Positions 38,556-48,305 of a stretch of DNA of 64,000 nucleotides are shown here, in pieces (within the stretch, counting starts at the first letter, position 1; every line of letters starts with the position of its first letter). The stretch comes from Burkholderia oklahomensis C6786. GTDB lineage: Bacteria; Pseudomonadota; Gammaproteobacteria; Burkholderiales; Burkholderiaceae. Position numbers and translations under genes: made by a program. The DNA lies in assembly GCF_000959365.1 (NCBI RefSeq), contig NZ_CP009555.1:806001-870000 (forward strand), written 5' to 3'. Below the pieces are notes generated by a model. That model ran no database searches and was not told where the DNA came from. It saw only the letters and a list, made by a program, of their open reading frames with translations.

Positions 38556-39779
38556 TCACGCAGCGCGCAGCGCCCACTCGACGTGCTCGCGCACAAGCTC
38601 GGACGAATCGTCCGCACGCGCGCGCAACGCCGCGACGATCGCCGCGCGCGCGGCGGGCTCGACGCTGCCGGGCGCCGCGCGCAGCGCGTTGCCGAGGCCG
38701 ACCGCAAGATTGCGCAGCCAGCGCTCGTAGCCGATCCGGCGAATCGCGCTGCCTTGCATCCGCTCGTCGAATTGCTCGGCAGTCCACGCGAACAGCTCGA
38801 CGAGCGACGCGCGATCGAGCCCGTGCCGCACGTCGAAGTCGGCCACGGGCGCCGCCTGCGCGAACTTGTTCCACGGACAGACGAGCTGGCAGTCGTCGCA
38901 GCCGTACACGCGATTGCCGACGAGCGGCCGCAGCGGCTCGGGAATGCTGCCGTGTAATTCGATCGTCAGATAGGAGATGCAGCGCCGCGCGTCGACGCGA
39001 TACGGCGCGACGATCGCGCCGGTCGGGCACGCGCCGATGCAGCGCGTGCAACTGCCGCAATGCGCGCCGGGCGTCTCGGGCGCGGCGGCGGGCGACGTCT
39101 GCGCGTCGGCCGGCAGCGGCACGTCGACATAGATCTCGCCGAGGAAGAAGAACGAGCCCGCGTCGCGCTGCAAGAGCAGCGTGTGCTTGCCGCGCCAGCC
39201 GACGCCCGCCTTCTGCGCGAGCTCGACTTCGAGCACCGGCGCGGAATCGGTGAACACGCGATAGCCGAATGCGCCGATTTCGGCTTCGATCCGCTCGGCG
39301 AGCGTCTGCAACCGGTTGCGCAGCACCTTGTGATAGTCGCGGCCGCGCGCGTAGACGGACACGACGGCCGCCTGCGGATCGGCGATGCGCGCCGCCTCGC
39401 GCGCGCGCCAGTCGCGCGGCGCGGCGCTCGAATCGGGTGCGTCGCCGAGCGTCGCGGCGGGCAGATAGGCGAGCCGCGCGGAGATCACGCGTCGCGTGCC
39501 GGCCACAAGTTCGGCCGGCCGCGCGCGTTTCATCCCATGTTTGGCCATATAATCCATCTCGCCGTGGCATCCGGCTTCCAGCCAGGCGGCGAGCCCCGCT
39601 TCGGCATCCGAGAGTTCGGTATCGCTGATGCCGATCGCCCCGAAACCCAATTCGCGCCCCCACGCCTTGATGCGCGACGCGAGCTCGGCGAGCTTCGCAT
39701 CGTCGAGGCGAGACGGCGCGGCGCGCCCGTCCTGCGAGGGGCGCGCATCTGCGACAGCGAGTTCCGGAATTCGGTCCAT
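38556..39779 (-). CDS. queG: Epoxyqueuosine reductase
   Basis: A 407-residue cobalamin and iron-sulfur enzyme that reduces epoxyqueuosine in tRNA to queuosine. Two [4Fe-4S] ferredoxin-like motifs are visible: CGSCTRCIGACPTGAI and, later, CDDCQLVCPWN. The catalytic region around SVYARGRDYH and the FTDSAPVLEVELAQKAGVGWRGKH block agree with QueG. The last hundred residues form HEAT-like helices (IVAALRARADD and so on). It is divergent from tsaE with only 17 bp between the starts. The start codon has no strong site before it. Confidence 0.95.
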   Translation of the reverse strand: MDRIPELAVADARPSQDGRAAPSRLDDAKLAELASRIKAWGRELGFGAIGISDTELSDAEAGLAAWLEAGCHGEMDYMAKHGMKRARPAELVAGTRRVISARLAYLPAATLGDAPDSSAAPRDWRAREAARIADPQAAVVSVYARGRDYHKVLRNRLQTLAERIEAEIGAFGYRVFTDSAPVLEVELAQKAGVGWRGKHTLLLQRDAGSFFFLGEIYVDVPLPADAQTSPAAAPETPGAHCGSCTRCIGACPTGAIVAPYRVDARRCISYLTIELHGSIPEPLRPLVGNRVYGCDDCQLVCPWNKFAQAAPVADFDVRHGLDRASLVELFAWTAEQFDERMQGSAIRRIGYERWLRNLAVGLGNALRAAPGSVEPAARAAIVAALRARADDSSELVREHVEWALRAA

Positions 39780-39796
39780 CGCTCTATTTTACGAGA

Positions 39797-40351
39797 ATGC
39801 CCGAGCAGCCTAGCCACGCGCATGCCGCGCCCCTCCTGCCCGCTCCGCTCGCCGAGCGCACGCTCGCGCTCGCCGACGAAGCGGCGACGCTCGCGTTCGG
39901 CGAGCGCTTCGCGCACGCGCTCGACGCGGTGCGCGGCGAGCGCGCCGCCGCGCACGCGTTCGACGGCCTGCAAATCCAGCTTTACGGCGATCTCGGCGCG
40001 GGCAAGACGACCCTCGTGCGCGCGATGCTGCGCGGCCTCGGCCACGCGGGCCGCGTGAAGAGCCCGACCTACACGCTCGTCGAGCCGTACGCGCTCGCGC
40101 GTTCCGATGGGGAACTCGAGGTCTATCACTTCGATCTGTACCGTTTTAGCGATCCGGCCGAATGGGCCGACGCAGGCTTTCGCGAGTATTTCAATTCCGG
40201 CGCGATCTGCGTCGTCGAATGGCCGCAGCGGGCGGGCGCGCTCCTTGGCGTGCCGGATCTCGTGTTCTCGCTCGACGTGGACGGCGAAGGCCGGCTCCTC
40301 ACCGCCCGGGCGTACAGCGCATCAGGAAAGGCATGTCTCGAAAGATGTTGA
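39797..40351 (+). CDS. tsaE: tRNA threonylcarbamoyladenosine biosynthesis ATPase TsaE
   Basis: A 184-residue P-loop ATPase that works with TsaB and TsaD in making the t6A modification of tRNA. The Walker A is LYGDLGAGKTTLVRAML; SPTYTLVEPY is the switch-like region; FDLYRFSDPAEW carries the DLYR signature, and ICVVEWPQR the VEWP motif. The N-terminal extension of about 20 residues is Pro/Ala-rich. The 3' end overlaps the AmiC gene by 19 nt, an arrangement common in this group, so they are probably cotranscribed. Confidence 0.95.
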   Translation: MPEQPSHAHAAPLLPAPLAERTLALADEAATLAFGERFAHALDAVRGERAAAHAFDGLQIQLYGDLGAGKTTLVRAMLRGLGHAGRVKSPTYTLVEPYALARSDGELEVYHFDLYRFSDPAEWADAGFREYFNSGAICVVEWPQRAGALLGVPDLVFSLDVDGEGRLLTARAYSASGKACLERC

Positions 40352-41898
40352 TCAAACCGTTCCGCTCGATCGAATCGGCGGCCACCGCGACCCATAACTG
40401 GCGGCGCCGGCAGATCCTGCGCGCCGGCGCGTCGACGCTCGTGCTCGGGCTCGCGCTGCCGCGTCTCGCGCACGCGAGTTCGGTGCTCGGCGTGCGCGTT
40501 TGGCCCGCGCGCGACTACACGCGCGTGACGATCGAATCCGACCAGCCGCTGCAGAACTCGCAGCAGCTGCTGCAAGGACCGGACCGGCTCGTCGTCGATC
40601 TGAACGGTCTCGAACTCGACCAGGCGCTGCGCGACCTCGTGTCGAAGATCACGCCGAACGATCCGCAGATCCAGTCGGTGCGGGTCGGCCAGTATCAGCC
40701 GCACGTCGTGCGGATGGTGTTCGACCTGAAGGGCTCGGTGAAGCCGCAGGTGTTCACGCTGCCGCCCGTCGGCACCTATCGCTACCGGCTCGTGTTCGAC
40801 CTGTATCCGGCCGTCGCGCCCGATCCGCTGTCCGACCTGATCGCGCAGACCGAGCGCAAGGAACAGCAGTTGAACGACACGATGCGCGCGCAGCAGGCAC
40901 AGCCGCCGACGGCCGCGCTCAACGGCCCGGCCGCCGCGCCGCCCGCCGCGGCCGACAACAGCGACGCGTTCTTCCAGCGCTTCGCGCAGAACAACCCGCC
41001 GCCCGCGCACGCCGCGCGCCCGGCGCCGGGCGCGCCTGCCAATCCGCCCATCGCGCAGACGCCGCCCGTCGCGCCGTCGCGGCCCGCGGTCAAGCCGCCG
41101 CCCGTCATCGCGCGCAAGAACGACGACGAGAATGCGGGCGATGCCGACACCTACGCGTTCACCGCGCCGAAATCCGGCCGCGGCACGGTGCGCCTCCTCA
41201 CCGTCGCGATCGATCCGGGCCACGGCGGCGAGGATCCGGGCGCGATCGGCGGCGGCGGCACGTACGAGAAGCACGTCGCGCTCGACATCGCGAAGAAGCT
41301 GCGCGCGAAGATCGACGCCGCGCCGAACATGCGCGCGATGATGACGCGCGACGCCGACTTCTTCGTGCCGCTCAACGTGCGCGTGCAGAAAGCGCGGCGC
41401 GTCGGCGCGGATCTGTTCGTGTCGATCCACGCGGACGCGTTCACGACGCCGTCGGCGCGCGGCTCGTCGGTGTTCGCGCTGTCGGACCACGGCGCATCGA
41501 GCGCGGCCGCGCGCTGGCTCGCGAACAAGGAGAACTCGTCGGACCAGATCGGCGGGATCAACATCAAGACGCAGGACGTGTCGGTGAACCGCGCGCTCTT
41601 CGACATGTCGACGACCGCGCAGATCCGCGATTCGCTGCGCTACGGCGGCTACGTGCTGAAGGAAGTCGGCGGCATCAACAAGCTGCACAAGGGCTCGGTC
41701 GAGCAGGCGGGGTTCGCGGTGCTGAAGGCGCCCGACATTCCGTCGATCCTCGTCGAAACCGCGTTCATCAGCAATCCGGACGAGGAGCGCCGGCTGAACG
41801 ACGACGCGTACCGCGACCAGATGGCCGATGCGATCTTCCGCGGAATCAAGCGCTATTTCGCGGCGAATCCGCCGCTCGCGAAGAGCCGGATGACCTGA
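40333..41898 (+). CDS. amiC: N-acetylmuramoyl-L-alanine amidase (AmiC type)
   Basis: A 521-residue exported amidase that cuts the peptide from the glycan strand at the division site. A Tat signal peptide is evident (RRRQILRAGA, then a hydrophobic run ending HAS). Next is an AMIN domain (about 50-150: LGVRVWPARDYTRVTIESD), a Pro/Ala-rich linker (about 190-270), then an amidase_3 domain. Zinc ligands appear in IDPGHGGEDPGAIG, TYEKHVALDIA and ADLFVSIHADAF, with the catalytic Glu in LVETAFISNPDEE. It follows tsaE with overlap and is convergent with the EamA transporter. Confidence 0.93.
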   Translation: MSRKMLIKPFRSIESAATATHNWRRRQILRAGASTLVLGLALPRLAHASSVLGVRVWPARDYTRVTIESDQPLQNSQQLLQGPDRLVVDLNGLELDQALRDLVSKITPNDPQIQSVRVGQYQPHVVRMVFDLKGSVKPQVFTLPPVGTYRYRLVFDLYPAVAPDPLSDLIAQTERKEQQLNDTMRAQQAQPPTAALNGPAAAPPAAADNSDAFFQRFAQNNPPPAHAARPAPGAPANPPIAQTPPVAPSRPAVKPPPVIARKNDDENAGDADTYAFTAPKSGRGTVRLLTVAIDPGHGGEDPGAIGGGGTYEKHVALDIAKKLRAKIDAAPNMRAMMTRDADFFVPLNVRVQKARRVGADLFVSIHADAFTTPSARGSSVFALSDHGASSAAARWLANKENSSDQIGGINIKTQDVSVNRALFDMSTTAQIRDSLRYGGYVLKEVGGINKLHKGSVEQAGFAVLKAPDIPSILVETAFISNPDEERRLNDDAYRDQMADAIFRGIKRYFAANPPLAKSRMT

Positions 41899-42229
41899 CG
41901 CGCCCGCGCGCAGCGGCGCGGCGGCGTCCCGCGCCGCTGCGCGCGGGATGCTCGAGCCCGGCGATTCGGCCCGCGCGCCTTCGTTCCATTGCGTTCGTCA
42001 TATGGCGCGCCGCACCGCGTCTCGCACGCCGATTTTCACGGCGATGCGCATCGCTTCGGCGCGCCAGCCTTCGCCGTCCCGCCCTCGCCTTCGTCGATCG
42101 CCGTCGCCGCACGCGAATTCCATGACCGGCCGATCAGCACGTGTCCTCCGCGGATCCGGCGCCGGGCCTCGCTCCGAATACCCGGGTTGCCGTGCGCCGC
42201 CTTTTCGCAGTCGGAATCCCCCGGCGCGA
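41899..42229. other. Intergenic 331 bp between convergent amiC and EamA transporter
   Basis: No gene or strong terminator is seen; open frames here are high-GC shadows. Confidence 0.45.
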
Positions 42230-43114
42230 TCACGACGCCGCGGCGAAGAAGCGCCGCGCGAGCCGGTCGCCGAACACGTTGACCGCGAGCCCGGCCATCA
42301 CGAGCACCGCGCCCGCGAGCTGCGCATGCGTCAACTGCTCGCCGAGCAGCAGCGACGACGACGCAAGGCCGACGATCGGCACGAGCAGCGAGAACGGCGC
42401 GACCTGCCCGGCCGGATAGCGCGACAGCAGGCGGCTCCACAGCCCATAGCCGAGCAGCGTCGCGACGAACGCGAGATAGACGACCGCGAAGATCGACGCG
42501 CCCGACAGCGACGTCAGCGCGGTCTCGATCCGCTGCGGCCCCTCGAAGCAATACGACAGCACGAAGAACGGCACGGGCGGCACGAGGCTCGCCCAGACGA
42601 CGAGCGACACGAGGTCGACCTTGCCGAGCTTCTTCGTCACGACGTTGCCGAGCGCCCACAGCGCGGCGGCGCCGATCGTCAGCAGGAAGCCCGCGAGCGT
42701 CATGCCGCGGCCGCCCTGCACGGCGATCAGGACGAGACCCGCCGCCGCGATCGCGAGGCCCGCGAGATTCTGCGCGCGCAGCCGCTCGCCGAGGACGAGC
42801 ATCGCGAAGAACAGCGTGAAGAACGCCTGCGACTGCAGCACGAGCGACGCGAGCCCGGCCGGCATGCCGACGTACATCGCGGAGAACAGGAACACGAACT
42901 GGCCGAGCAGGATCGTCGATCCGTACAGCGCGAGGAGGCGCCACGGGATCTGCGGGCGGCGCACGAAGAACACCGCAGGCACCGACGCGAGCAGGAAGCG
43001 CAGCCCGCCGAGCAGCATCGGCGGCACGCCGTGCAGCCCGACCTTGATCACGACGAAGTTCACGCCCCACGCCAGGATCACCACCAGCGCCAGCAGCAAG
43101 TCTCTCGGGGCCAT
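42230..43114 (-). CDS. EamA-family transporter (DMT superfamily)
   Basis: A 294-residue inner-membrane protein with ten hydrophobic helices in two EamA halves: the first from LALVVILAWGVNFVVIKVGLHGVPP, the second from the TIGAAALWALGNVVTKKL segment. Relatives export amino acids or other metabolites, but substrates differ widely. I placed the start at the second in-frame ATG because GGAGA is placed correctly before it; the upstream ATG four codons earlier gives METTM. It is divergent from the pirin gene. Confidence 0.88.
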   Translation of the reverse strand: MAPRDLLLALVVILAWGVNFVVIKVGLHGVPPMLLGGLRFLLASVPAVFFVRRPQIPWRLLALYGSTILLGQFVFLFSAMYVGMPAGLASLVLQSQAFFTLFFAMLVLGERLRAQNLAGLAIAAAGLVLIAVQGGRGMTLAGFLLTIGAAALWALGNVVTKKLGKVDLVSLVVWASLVPPVPFFVLSYCFEGPQRIETALTSLSGASIFAVVYLAFVATLLGYGLWSRLLSRYPAGQVAPFSLLVPIVGLASSSLLLGEQLTHAQLAGAVLVMAGLAVNVFGDRLARRFFAAAS

Positions 43115-43276
43115 CGTCGTCTCCATGTGTTTTTTGCGCAAGCCGCCGAGTCTACCGGCGTTTCGCCAAGCTTGCAGGCGGCCGCGCGCAATCCGCGAGC
43201 GCACCCGCCGCGACCGCCGCTACGCCGTTACAATGGGTCGCATTCCACCGCACGAACGCCTCGAACGCCGCCCGCC

Positions 43277-44158
43277 ATGACCGACTCGATCAAAGCCATC
43301 CTGAAGCCGCATATCCGCGACATCGGCAACCTGACCGTGCGCCGCACGCTGCCCGCGCTCGCCGCGCGCACCGTCGGCCCGTTCATCTTCTTCGACCACA
43401 TGGGCCCCGCCGAACAGCCAGCGGGCGCGGGTCTCGACGTGCGCCCGCATCCGCACATCGGCCTCGCGACCGTCACCTATCTGTTCGACGGCGCGATCAT
43501 GCATCGCGACAGCCTCGGCTCCGTGCAGAAGATCGTGCCGGGCGACGTCAACTGGATGACGGCCGGACGCGGGATCGTCCATTCGGAGCGCACGCCCGAC
43601 GACGCGCGCGCGCGCGGGCAGACGGTGCACGGCATCCAGACCTGGGTCGCGCTGCCGCTCGCGCACGAGACGCGCGAGCCGTCGTTCGAGCACCACGCGG
43701 CCGCGACGCTGCCGAAACTCGAGCGCGACGGCGTCGCGATGACGGTGATCGCGGGCGACGCGTTCGGCGTGCGCTCGCCCGTCACGACGTTCTCGCGCAC
43801 GCTGTACGTCGCCGCCGTGCTCGCACCGGGCGGCGCGCTCGCGCTCGACGCCGAGCACGAAGAGCGCGCGGTCTATCTCGTCGACGGCGACCTGACCGTC
43901 GACGGCACGCCGCTCGAAGCCGCGCAGATGGCGGTGCTCGCGCCGGGCGCGCGGGCCGCGCTCGCAAGCGCCGGCGGCGCGCGCGCCATGCTGCTCGGCG
44001 GCGACAAGCTCGACGGCGAGCGCTTCATCGAATGGAATTTCGTCGCGAGCTCGCGCGATGCGATCGAGCGCGCGAAGCGCGCGTGGGCGGCGCAGGAGAT
44101 GGGGACGGTACCCGGCGAAACCGACTGGATTCCGCTCCCCGAGCGCCGCGCGCATTGA
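43277..44158 (+). CDS. Pirin family protein
   Basis: A 293-residue bicupin of the pirin family. The N-terminal cupin has the metal-binding pattern FDHMGPAE, DVRPHPHIGLATVTYLFDG and GRGIVHSERTP (three His and a Glu expected). The C-terminal half has the second, less conserved beta barrel and ends in GETDWIPLPERR. Bacterial pirins have been linked to quercetin oxidation and to pyruvate dehydrogenase control; the role here is not determined. It lies 52 nt upstream of cnoX, so a shared transcript is possible. Confidence 0.9.
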   Translation: MTDSIKAILKPHIRDIGNLTVRRTLPALAARTVGPFIFFDHMGPAEQPAGAGLDVRPHPHIGLATVTYLFDGAIMHRDSLGSVQKIVPGDVNWMTAGRGIVHSERTPDDARARGQTVHGIQTWVALPLAHETREPSFEHHAAATLPKLERDGVAMTVIAGDAFGVRSPVTTFSRTLYVAAVLAPGGALALDAEHEERAVYLVDGDLTVDGTPLEAAQMAVLAPGARAALASAGGARAMLLGGDKLDGERFIEWNFVASSRDAIERAKRAWAAQEMGTVPGETDWIPLPERRAH

Positions 44159-44210
44159 AAAAAAGCCGCGCACCCTCATTGTGCATTCATCCAATACTGA
44201 CGAGGACGCC

Positions 44211-45059
44211 ATGGACACCACGCTCGCCACTTTCGAACGAGACGTCATCGAAGCATCGCTTGCCGCCCCCGTGCTGGTCGACTTCTGGGCGCCCTGGTGC
44301 GGTCCGTGCAAGACGCTCGGTCCGCTGCTCGAAAAGCTCGAACGCGAATACGAAGGCCGCTGGAAGCTCGTCAAGGTGAACGTCGACGAGAACCAGGAGC
44401 TCGCCGCGCACTTCCAGACGCGCAGCATCCCGCACGTGATCGCGTTCGCGGGCGGGCGGCCGGTCGACCAGTTCGTCGGGGTGCTGCCCGAGGGGCAGCT
44501 GCGCGTGTTCCTCGACCGTCTCGTGCCCGCGCCCGACGAAGCCGAGCGCAACGCCGCGCAAGCCGCGCTCGCCGAAGAACGCATCGACGACGCGATGTCG
44601 CACCTCGAAAATGCGCTCGCGCTGAATCCCGGCTACGACGAGGCGCGCCTCGATTTCATCGAGCTGCTGCTCGCGCTGAACCGGATCGACGATGCGCGCG
44701 CCGAAGCGGAGCGCCTGTCGCCGCAGATAACGGACGGCGCCGACGCCCGCTACCAGGCGATCAAGACACGCTTCGACGCGCTCGACGCGGCCGCCGATCT
44801 GCCGCCGACCGACGCGCTCGAGGCGCGGATCGCGAGCAACCCCGCCGATCTGGAAGCGCGCTTCGATCTCGCGCAGACCCTGATCGCGCGGCGCGCGTAT
44901 GAAGGCGCGCTCGAGCAGTTGCTGGAGATCGTCCTGCGCGACCGGACGTTCGGCGACGACGTCGGCCGCAAGACGATGATTTCGGTGTTCGAGCTCGCGG
45001 CGGACCAGCCGACGCTCGTGTCCGCGTGGCGGCGCAAGCTGAGCGCGGCGCTGAACTGA
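44211..45059 (+). CDS. cnoX: Thioredoxin-TPR co-chaperone CnoX
   Basis: A 282-residue protein with a thioredoxin domain (about 1-110) and a C-terminal TPR-like helical part. The active-site motif is WAPWCGPCK at 27-34, an intact CGPC. TPR-type sequence follows: EERIDDAMSHLENALALNPGYDEARLDFIELLLAL. This matches CnoX (YbbN), which protects and hands over substrates to GroEL. E. coli YbbN lacks the CxxC, whereas this protein has it, so it should be redox-active. GAGGA precedes the ATG, and pirin lies 52 nt upstream. Confidence 0.92.
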   Translation: MDTTLATFERDVIEASLAAPVLVDFWAPWCGPCKTLGPLLEKLEREYEGRWKLVKVNVDENQELAAHFQTRSIPHVIAFAGGRPVDQFVGVLPEGQLRVFLDRLVPAPDEAERNAAQAALAEERIDDAMSHLENALALNPGYDEARLDFIELLLALNRIDDARAEAERLSPQITDGADARYQAIKTRFDALDAAADLPPTDALEARIASNPADLEARFDLAQTLIARRAYEGALEQLLEIVLRDRTFGDDVGRKTMISVFELAADQPTLVSAWRRKLSAALN

Positions 45060-45087
45060 CGACAGAAGGCCAAGGCGGAGCGGCCAT

Positions 45088-45127
45088 GCGGCGGCGGCGC
45101 GCGTATTGCGCGTCCGCCGCTTTTTTC
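45088..45127 (+). terminator. Terminator after cnoX
   Basis: GC-rich hairpin GCGGCGGCGCGC/GCGCGTCCGCCGC with one mismatch and a T run, 30 nt after the cnoX stop. Confidence 0.85.
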
Positions 45128-45268
45128 TTTCAACGCGATTTCGCGGCGGCCACGCCGTCCTTCCTTTCGATGAACGGGCCGACGCCTGCGCCGCGCCGGA
45201 ATCGCGCCCGAGCGGTCCCGCCTCGCGAACGCGGATCCGGCGGCGAGCGTCGCGCGTCAGGGTGAGCG

Positions 45269-46135
45269 CTATCGGCCCGAGCGCGCGGCGAGCGCGCGCA
45301 GCGCGTAAGCCGCCGCCGCGAAGCCGAAGCTCGCGGTCACGCACACGCTCGAGCCGAAGCCCGCGCAATTGAGCCCCGTCGGCCCCGGCGCCTGCGCGTC
45401 CGTCGCCGTGTGCATCGCGACGTCGTCGACGTCGCACACGGCCGCCTCCGGATAGATCAGCGGCTCGTCCGAATAGACGGCGCTCACCTTGAATTTCGCT
45501 TTCGGCCCGCGCGGAAAGCCGTGCTGCTTGCGCAACTGCGCGCGCACCTTCGACAGCAGCGGATCCTGGATCGTCTGCGCGAGATCGTCGATCCGGATGC
45601 GGGTCGGATCGAGCTGGCCGCCCGCGCCGCCGACCGTGACGAGCGGCTGCCCGCGCGCGACGCACCACGCGATCAGCGCGACTTTCGTGCGCACGCTGTC
45701 GATCGCGTCGACGATGAAATCGAAGCCGCCGCCGAGCAGCGCGTCGAGATTGTCCGGCTCGACGAAATCCTCGATCTTCACGACCTTGCACGCCGGATCG
45801 ATGAGCGCGATCCGCTCGGCCATCGCGTCGACCTTCGGCTTGCCGTAATTGCCGTCGAGCGCGTGGATCTGCCGGTTCGTGTTGCTTTCGGCGACGTTGT
45901 CGAGGTCGATCAGGGTCAGTTCCCCGACCGCGCTGCGCGCGAGCGCCTCGGCCGCCCACGAGCCGACGCCGCCGATGCCGATCACGGCGACGCGCGCGCG
46001 CTCGAACGCGGCGAGCGCGTCGGCGCCGTAGAGCCGGGCGACGCCGCCGAAGCGCCGCGCCCGATCCGCGTCAAGCTGTCCGGATGGCTGCGGAGTAAGA
46101 TCGTGAGGCGTCGCAATGGCGTCGGTACGGGGCAT
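45269..46135 (-). CDS. tcdA: tRNA threonylcarbamoyladenosine dehydratase TcdA
   Basis: A 288-residue E1-like enzyme of the ThiF/MoeB fold that uses ATP to cyclise t6A37 in tRNA to ct6A. The nucleotide loop is VIGIGGVGSWAAEALARS; LIDLDNVAESNTNRQ and GKPKVDAMAERI are the adenylation region; DAIDSVRTKVALIAWC follows. The family's C-terminal cysteine area is GFGSSVCVTASFG. No zinc-type CxxC pairs are seen, as expected for TcdA. It is divergent from pdxH with 135 bp between. Confidence 0.93.
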   Translation of the reverse strand: MPRTDAIATPHDLTPQPSGQLDADRARRFGGVARLYGADALAAFERARVAVIGIGGVGSWAAEALARSAVGELTLIDLDNVAESNTNRQIHALDGNYGKPKVDAMAERIALIDPACKVVKIEDFVEPDNLDALLGGGFDFIVDAIDSVRTKVALIAWCVARGQPLVTVGGAGGQLDPTRIRIDDLAQTIQDPLLSKVRAQLRKQHGFPRGPKAKFKVSAVYSDEPLIYPEAAVCDVDDVAMHTATDAQAPGPTGLNCAGFGSSVCVTASFGFAAAAYALRALAARSGR

Positions 46136-46270
46136 ACAAGCTGAATGAAATGAAAGGCGGATGGCCCGCTATTTTGCCTGATCGCCCCGCGGCGAACACG
46201 CGCCGAACCGTTGCAACGCAGGATTTTTCCACCTTCGCTATACTGACCCCGATTGAGCGCTCGCACACCG

Positions 46271-46915
46271 ATGACGACACTTGCCGATCTCCGCACCAAC
46301 TATTCCCGCGCGTCGCTCGACGTCGCGGACGTGAATCCGAATCCGTTCGTCCAGTTCGACGTCTGGTTCAAGGAAGCGCTCAGCGCGCAGCTGCCCGAGC
46401 CCAACACGATGACGCTTGCAACCGTCGACGAATCCGGCCGGCCGTCCGCGCGGATCGTCCTCATCAAGGGCGTCGACGAGCGCGGCTTCGTGTTCTTCAC
46501 GAACTACGAGAGCCGCAAGGGACGCGAGCTCGCGCACAACCCGAACGCGGCGCTGCTCTTTTACTGGATCGAGCTCGAGCGGCAGGTGCGCGTCGAAGGA
46601 CGCATCGAGAAGACGAGTGAAGAAGAAAGCGACCGTTATTTCGCGTCGCGGCCGCTCGGCTCGCGGATCGGCGCATGGGCGTCCGACCAGAGCGCGGTGA
46701 TCGAGAACCGCGCGATGCTCGAAACCCGCGAGAAGGAAATCAGCGCGCGCTTCGGCGAGAATCCGCCGCGCCCGCCGCACTGGGGCGGCTACCGTCTCGT
46801 GCCGACCTCGATCGAATTCTGGCAGGGCCGCCCGTCGCGGCTCCACGACCGCCTGCTGTATGCGCGCGATCCCGCGTCGGCGAGCGGCTGGAAGATCACG
46901 CGCCTCGCGCCGTAA
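46271..46915 (+). CDS. pdxH: Pyridoxine/pyridoxamine 5'-phosphate oxidase
   Basis: A 214-residue FMN enzyme making pyridoxal 5'-phosphate from pyridoxamine- or pyridoxine-5'-phosphate. Visible parts are [48 protein letters not shown] and the C-terminal [26 protein letters not shown] chose the [11 protein letters not shown]; a TTG six codons upstream is also in frame. There is no clear ribosome site. TcdA is divergent and cfa follows on the same strand after 144 bp. Confidence 0.95.
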   Translation: MTTLADLRTNYSRASLDVADVNPNPFVQFDVWFKEALSAQLPEPNTMTLATVDESGRPSARIVLIKGVDERGFVFFTNYESRKGRELAHNPNAALLFYWIELERQVRVEGRIEKTSEEESDRYFASRPLGSRIGAWASDQSAVIENRAMLETREKEISARFGENPPRPPHWGGYRLVPTSIEFWQGRPSRLHDRLLYARDPASASGWKITRLAP

Positions 46916-47059
46916 TTCGCCGCGGCGCGCCCGCGCCCGCGACCGCGTCCGCCCTGCCGTGCGTTTCGTTTTGCTCGCGGGCGGTCGGCGTTTCCGAGCG
47001 CCGGCCGCCCGCTCGAAAACTAGGCTTCATTTCGTTTCAACGAACAACGGAGATTCCAA

Positions 47060-48280
47060 ATGTTCTGGGAAAAGAAACTGGCACAGTGGGCGGACGAAGT
47101 ACGGGAGAAGTCGAACATACCGGCGCGCCTCGTCCTCTGGAACGGGCAGCAACTCGATTTCGGCACGTTCGCGGCGCCGCAGGTGACGCTCAAGGTCAAC
47201 AGCGCGTCGGCGCTGCCGCTGCTGCTCGAACCGAGCCTCGACAATCTCGGCGAGGCGTACGTGAAGGGCAAGATCGACATCGAAGGCAAGCTCGCCGACA
47301 TCATCAACATCGGCTATTCGCTCGCGCGCAGCACGGTGACGAGCGCAAGCAAGCTCGCGCGCGTGCGGCGCTACTTCAATCACTCGAAGAGCTCCGACAG
47401 GAAGGCGATCCAGTATCACTACGACGTGTCGAACGAGTTCTACAGGCTGTGGCTCGACGAGAACATGGTCTATTCGTGCGCGTACTTCGAGAACGGCGAC
47501 GAAGACCTCGACACCGCGCAGCTCAAGAAAATCGATCACATCCTCACCAAGATCCAGGTGCGGCCCGGCCAGCGCCTGCTCGACATCGGCTGCGGCTGGG
47601 GCGCGCTCGTGCTGCGCGCGGCGGGCAAGTTCGGCGCGCGCTGCGTCGGCGTCACGCTGTCGCAAAACCAGTTCGATCTCGCGACCGAGCGCGTGAAGAA
47701 GGCCGGCCTCGAAGACAAGATCGAAATCCGGCTGCAGGACTATCGCGAAATCGAAGGCCAGTTCGACCGGATCACGAGCGTCGGGATGTTCGAGCACGTC
47801 GGCCGCAAGAACCTGCCGCTCTACTTCTCGCGAATCCGCGAGCTGCTCGCGGACGACGGCGTCGCGATGAACCACGGCATCACGTCGACCGACGCCGAAA
47901 GCGGCGAAACGGCGCTCGGCGGCGGCGAGTTCATCGACCGCTACGTGTTCCCGGACGGCGAGCTGCCGCACATCAGCCTCGCGCTCGAGGCGGCGCAGCG
48001 CGGCGGGCTCGAGGCGGTTGACGTCGAGAGCCTGCGACGGCACTATGCGCGCACGCTCGACATCTGGACCGAGAACTTCGAGGCGAAGGCCGAAGAAGCC
48101 AGAAAGCTCGTCGACGACGAAAAATTCCGCATCTGGCGCGTGTATCTGGCCGGTTGCGCGTATGCATTCGAGCACGACGACGTGTCGATCTTCCAGATCG
48201 TGTGCCGCAAGGCCGGGCAGAGCGCGAAGACGCTGCCGTGGTCGCGGCGCTACATGTACGAACACGCGCTGCCGCGCTGA
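47060..48280 (+). CDS. cfa: Cyclopropane-fatty-acyl-phospholipid synthase
   Basis: A 406-residue methyltransferase that adds a methylene group from S-adenosylmethionine across double bonds of membrane lipid chains. SAM motif I is RLLDIGCGWGALVLRAAGKFG (about residues 172-192). The substrate region carries IQYHYDVSNEFYRLWLDENMVYSCAYF and SVGMFEHVGRKNLPLYF; the bicarbonate-site residues are expected in this region. The N-terminal domain precedes it, with a length usual for the family. GGAG precedes the ATG at 8 nt. Confidence 0.95.
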   Translation: MFWEKKLAQWADEVREKSNIPARLVLWNGQQLDFGTFAAPQVTLKVNSASALPLLLEPSLDNLGEAYVKGKIDIEGKLADIINIGYSLARSTVTSASKLARVRRYFNHSKSSDRKAIQYHYDVSNEFYRLWLDENMVYSCAYFENGDEDLDTAQLKKIDHILTKIQVRPGQRLLDIGCGWGALVLRAAGKFGARCVGVTLSQNQFDLATERVKKAGLEDKIEIRLQDYREIEGQFDRITSVGMFEHVGRKNLPLYFSRIRELLADDGVAMNHGITSTDAESGETALGGGEFIDRYVFPDGELPHISLALEAAQRGGLEAVDVESLRRHYARTLDIWTENFEAKAEEARKLVDDEKFRIWRVYLAGCAYAFEHDDVSIFQIVCRKAGQSAKTLPWSRRYMYEHALPR

Positions 48281-48305
48281 AGGCGGCGCCTTTTTGCGAT
48301 GACGG

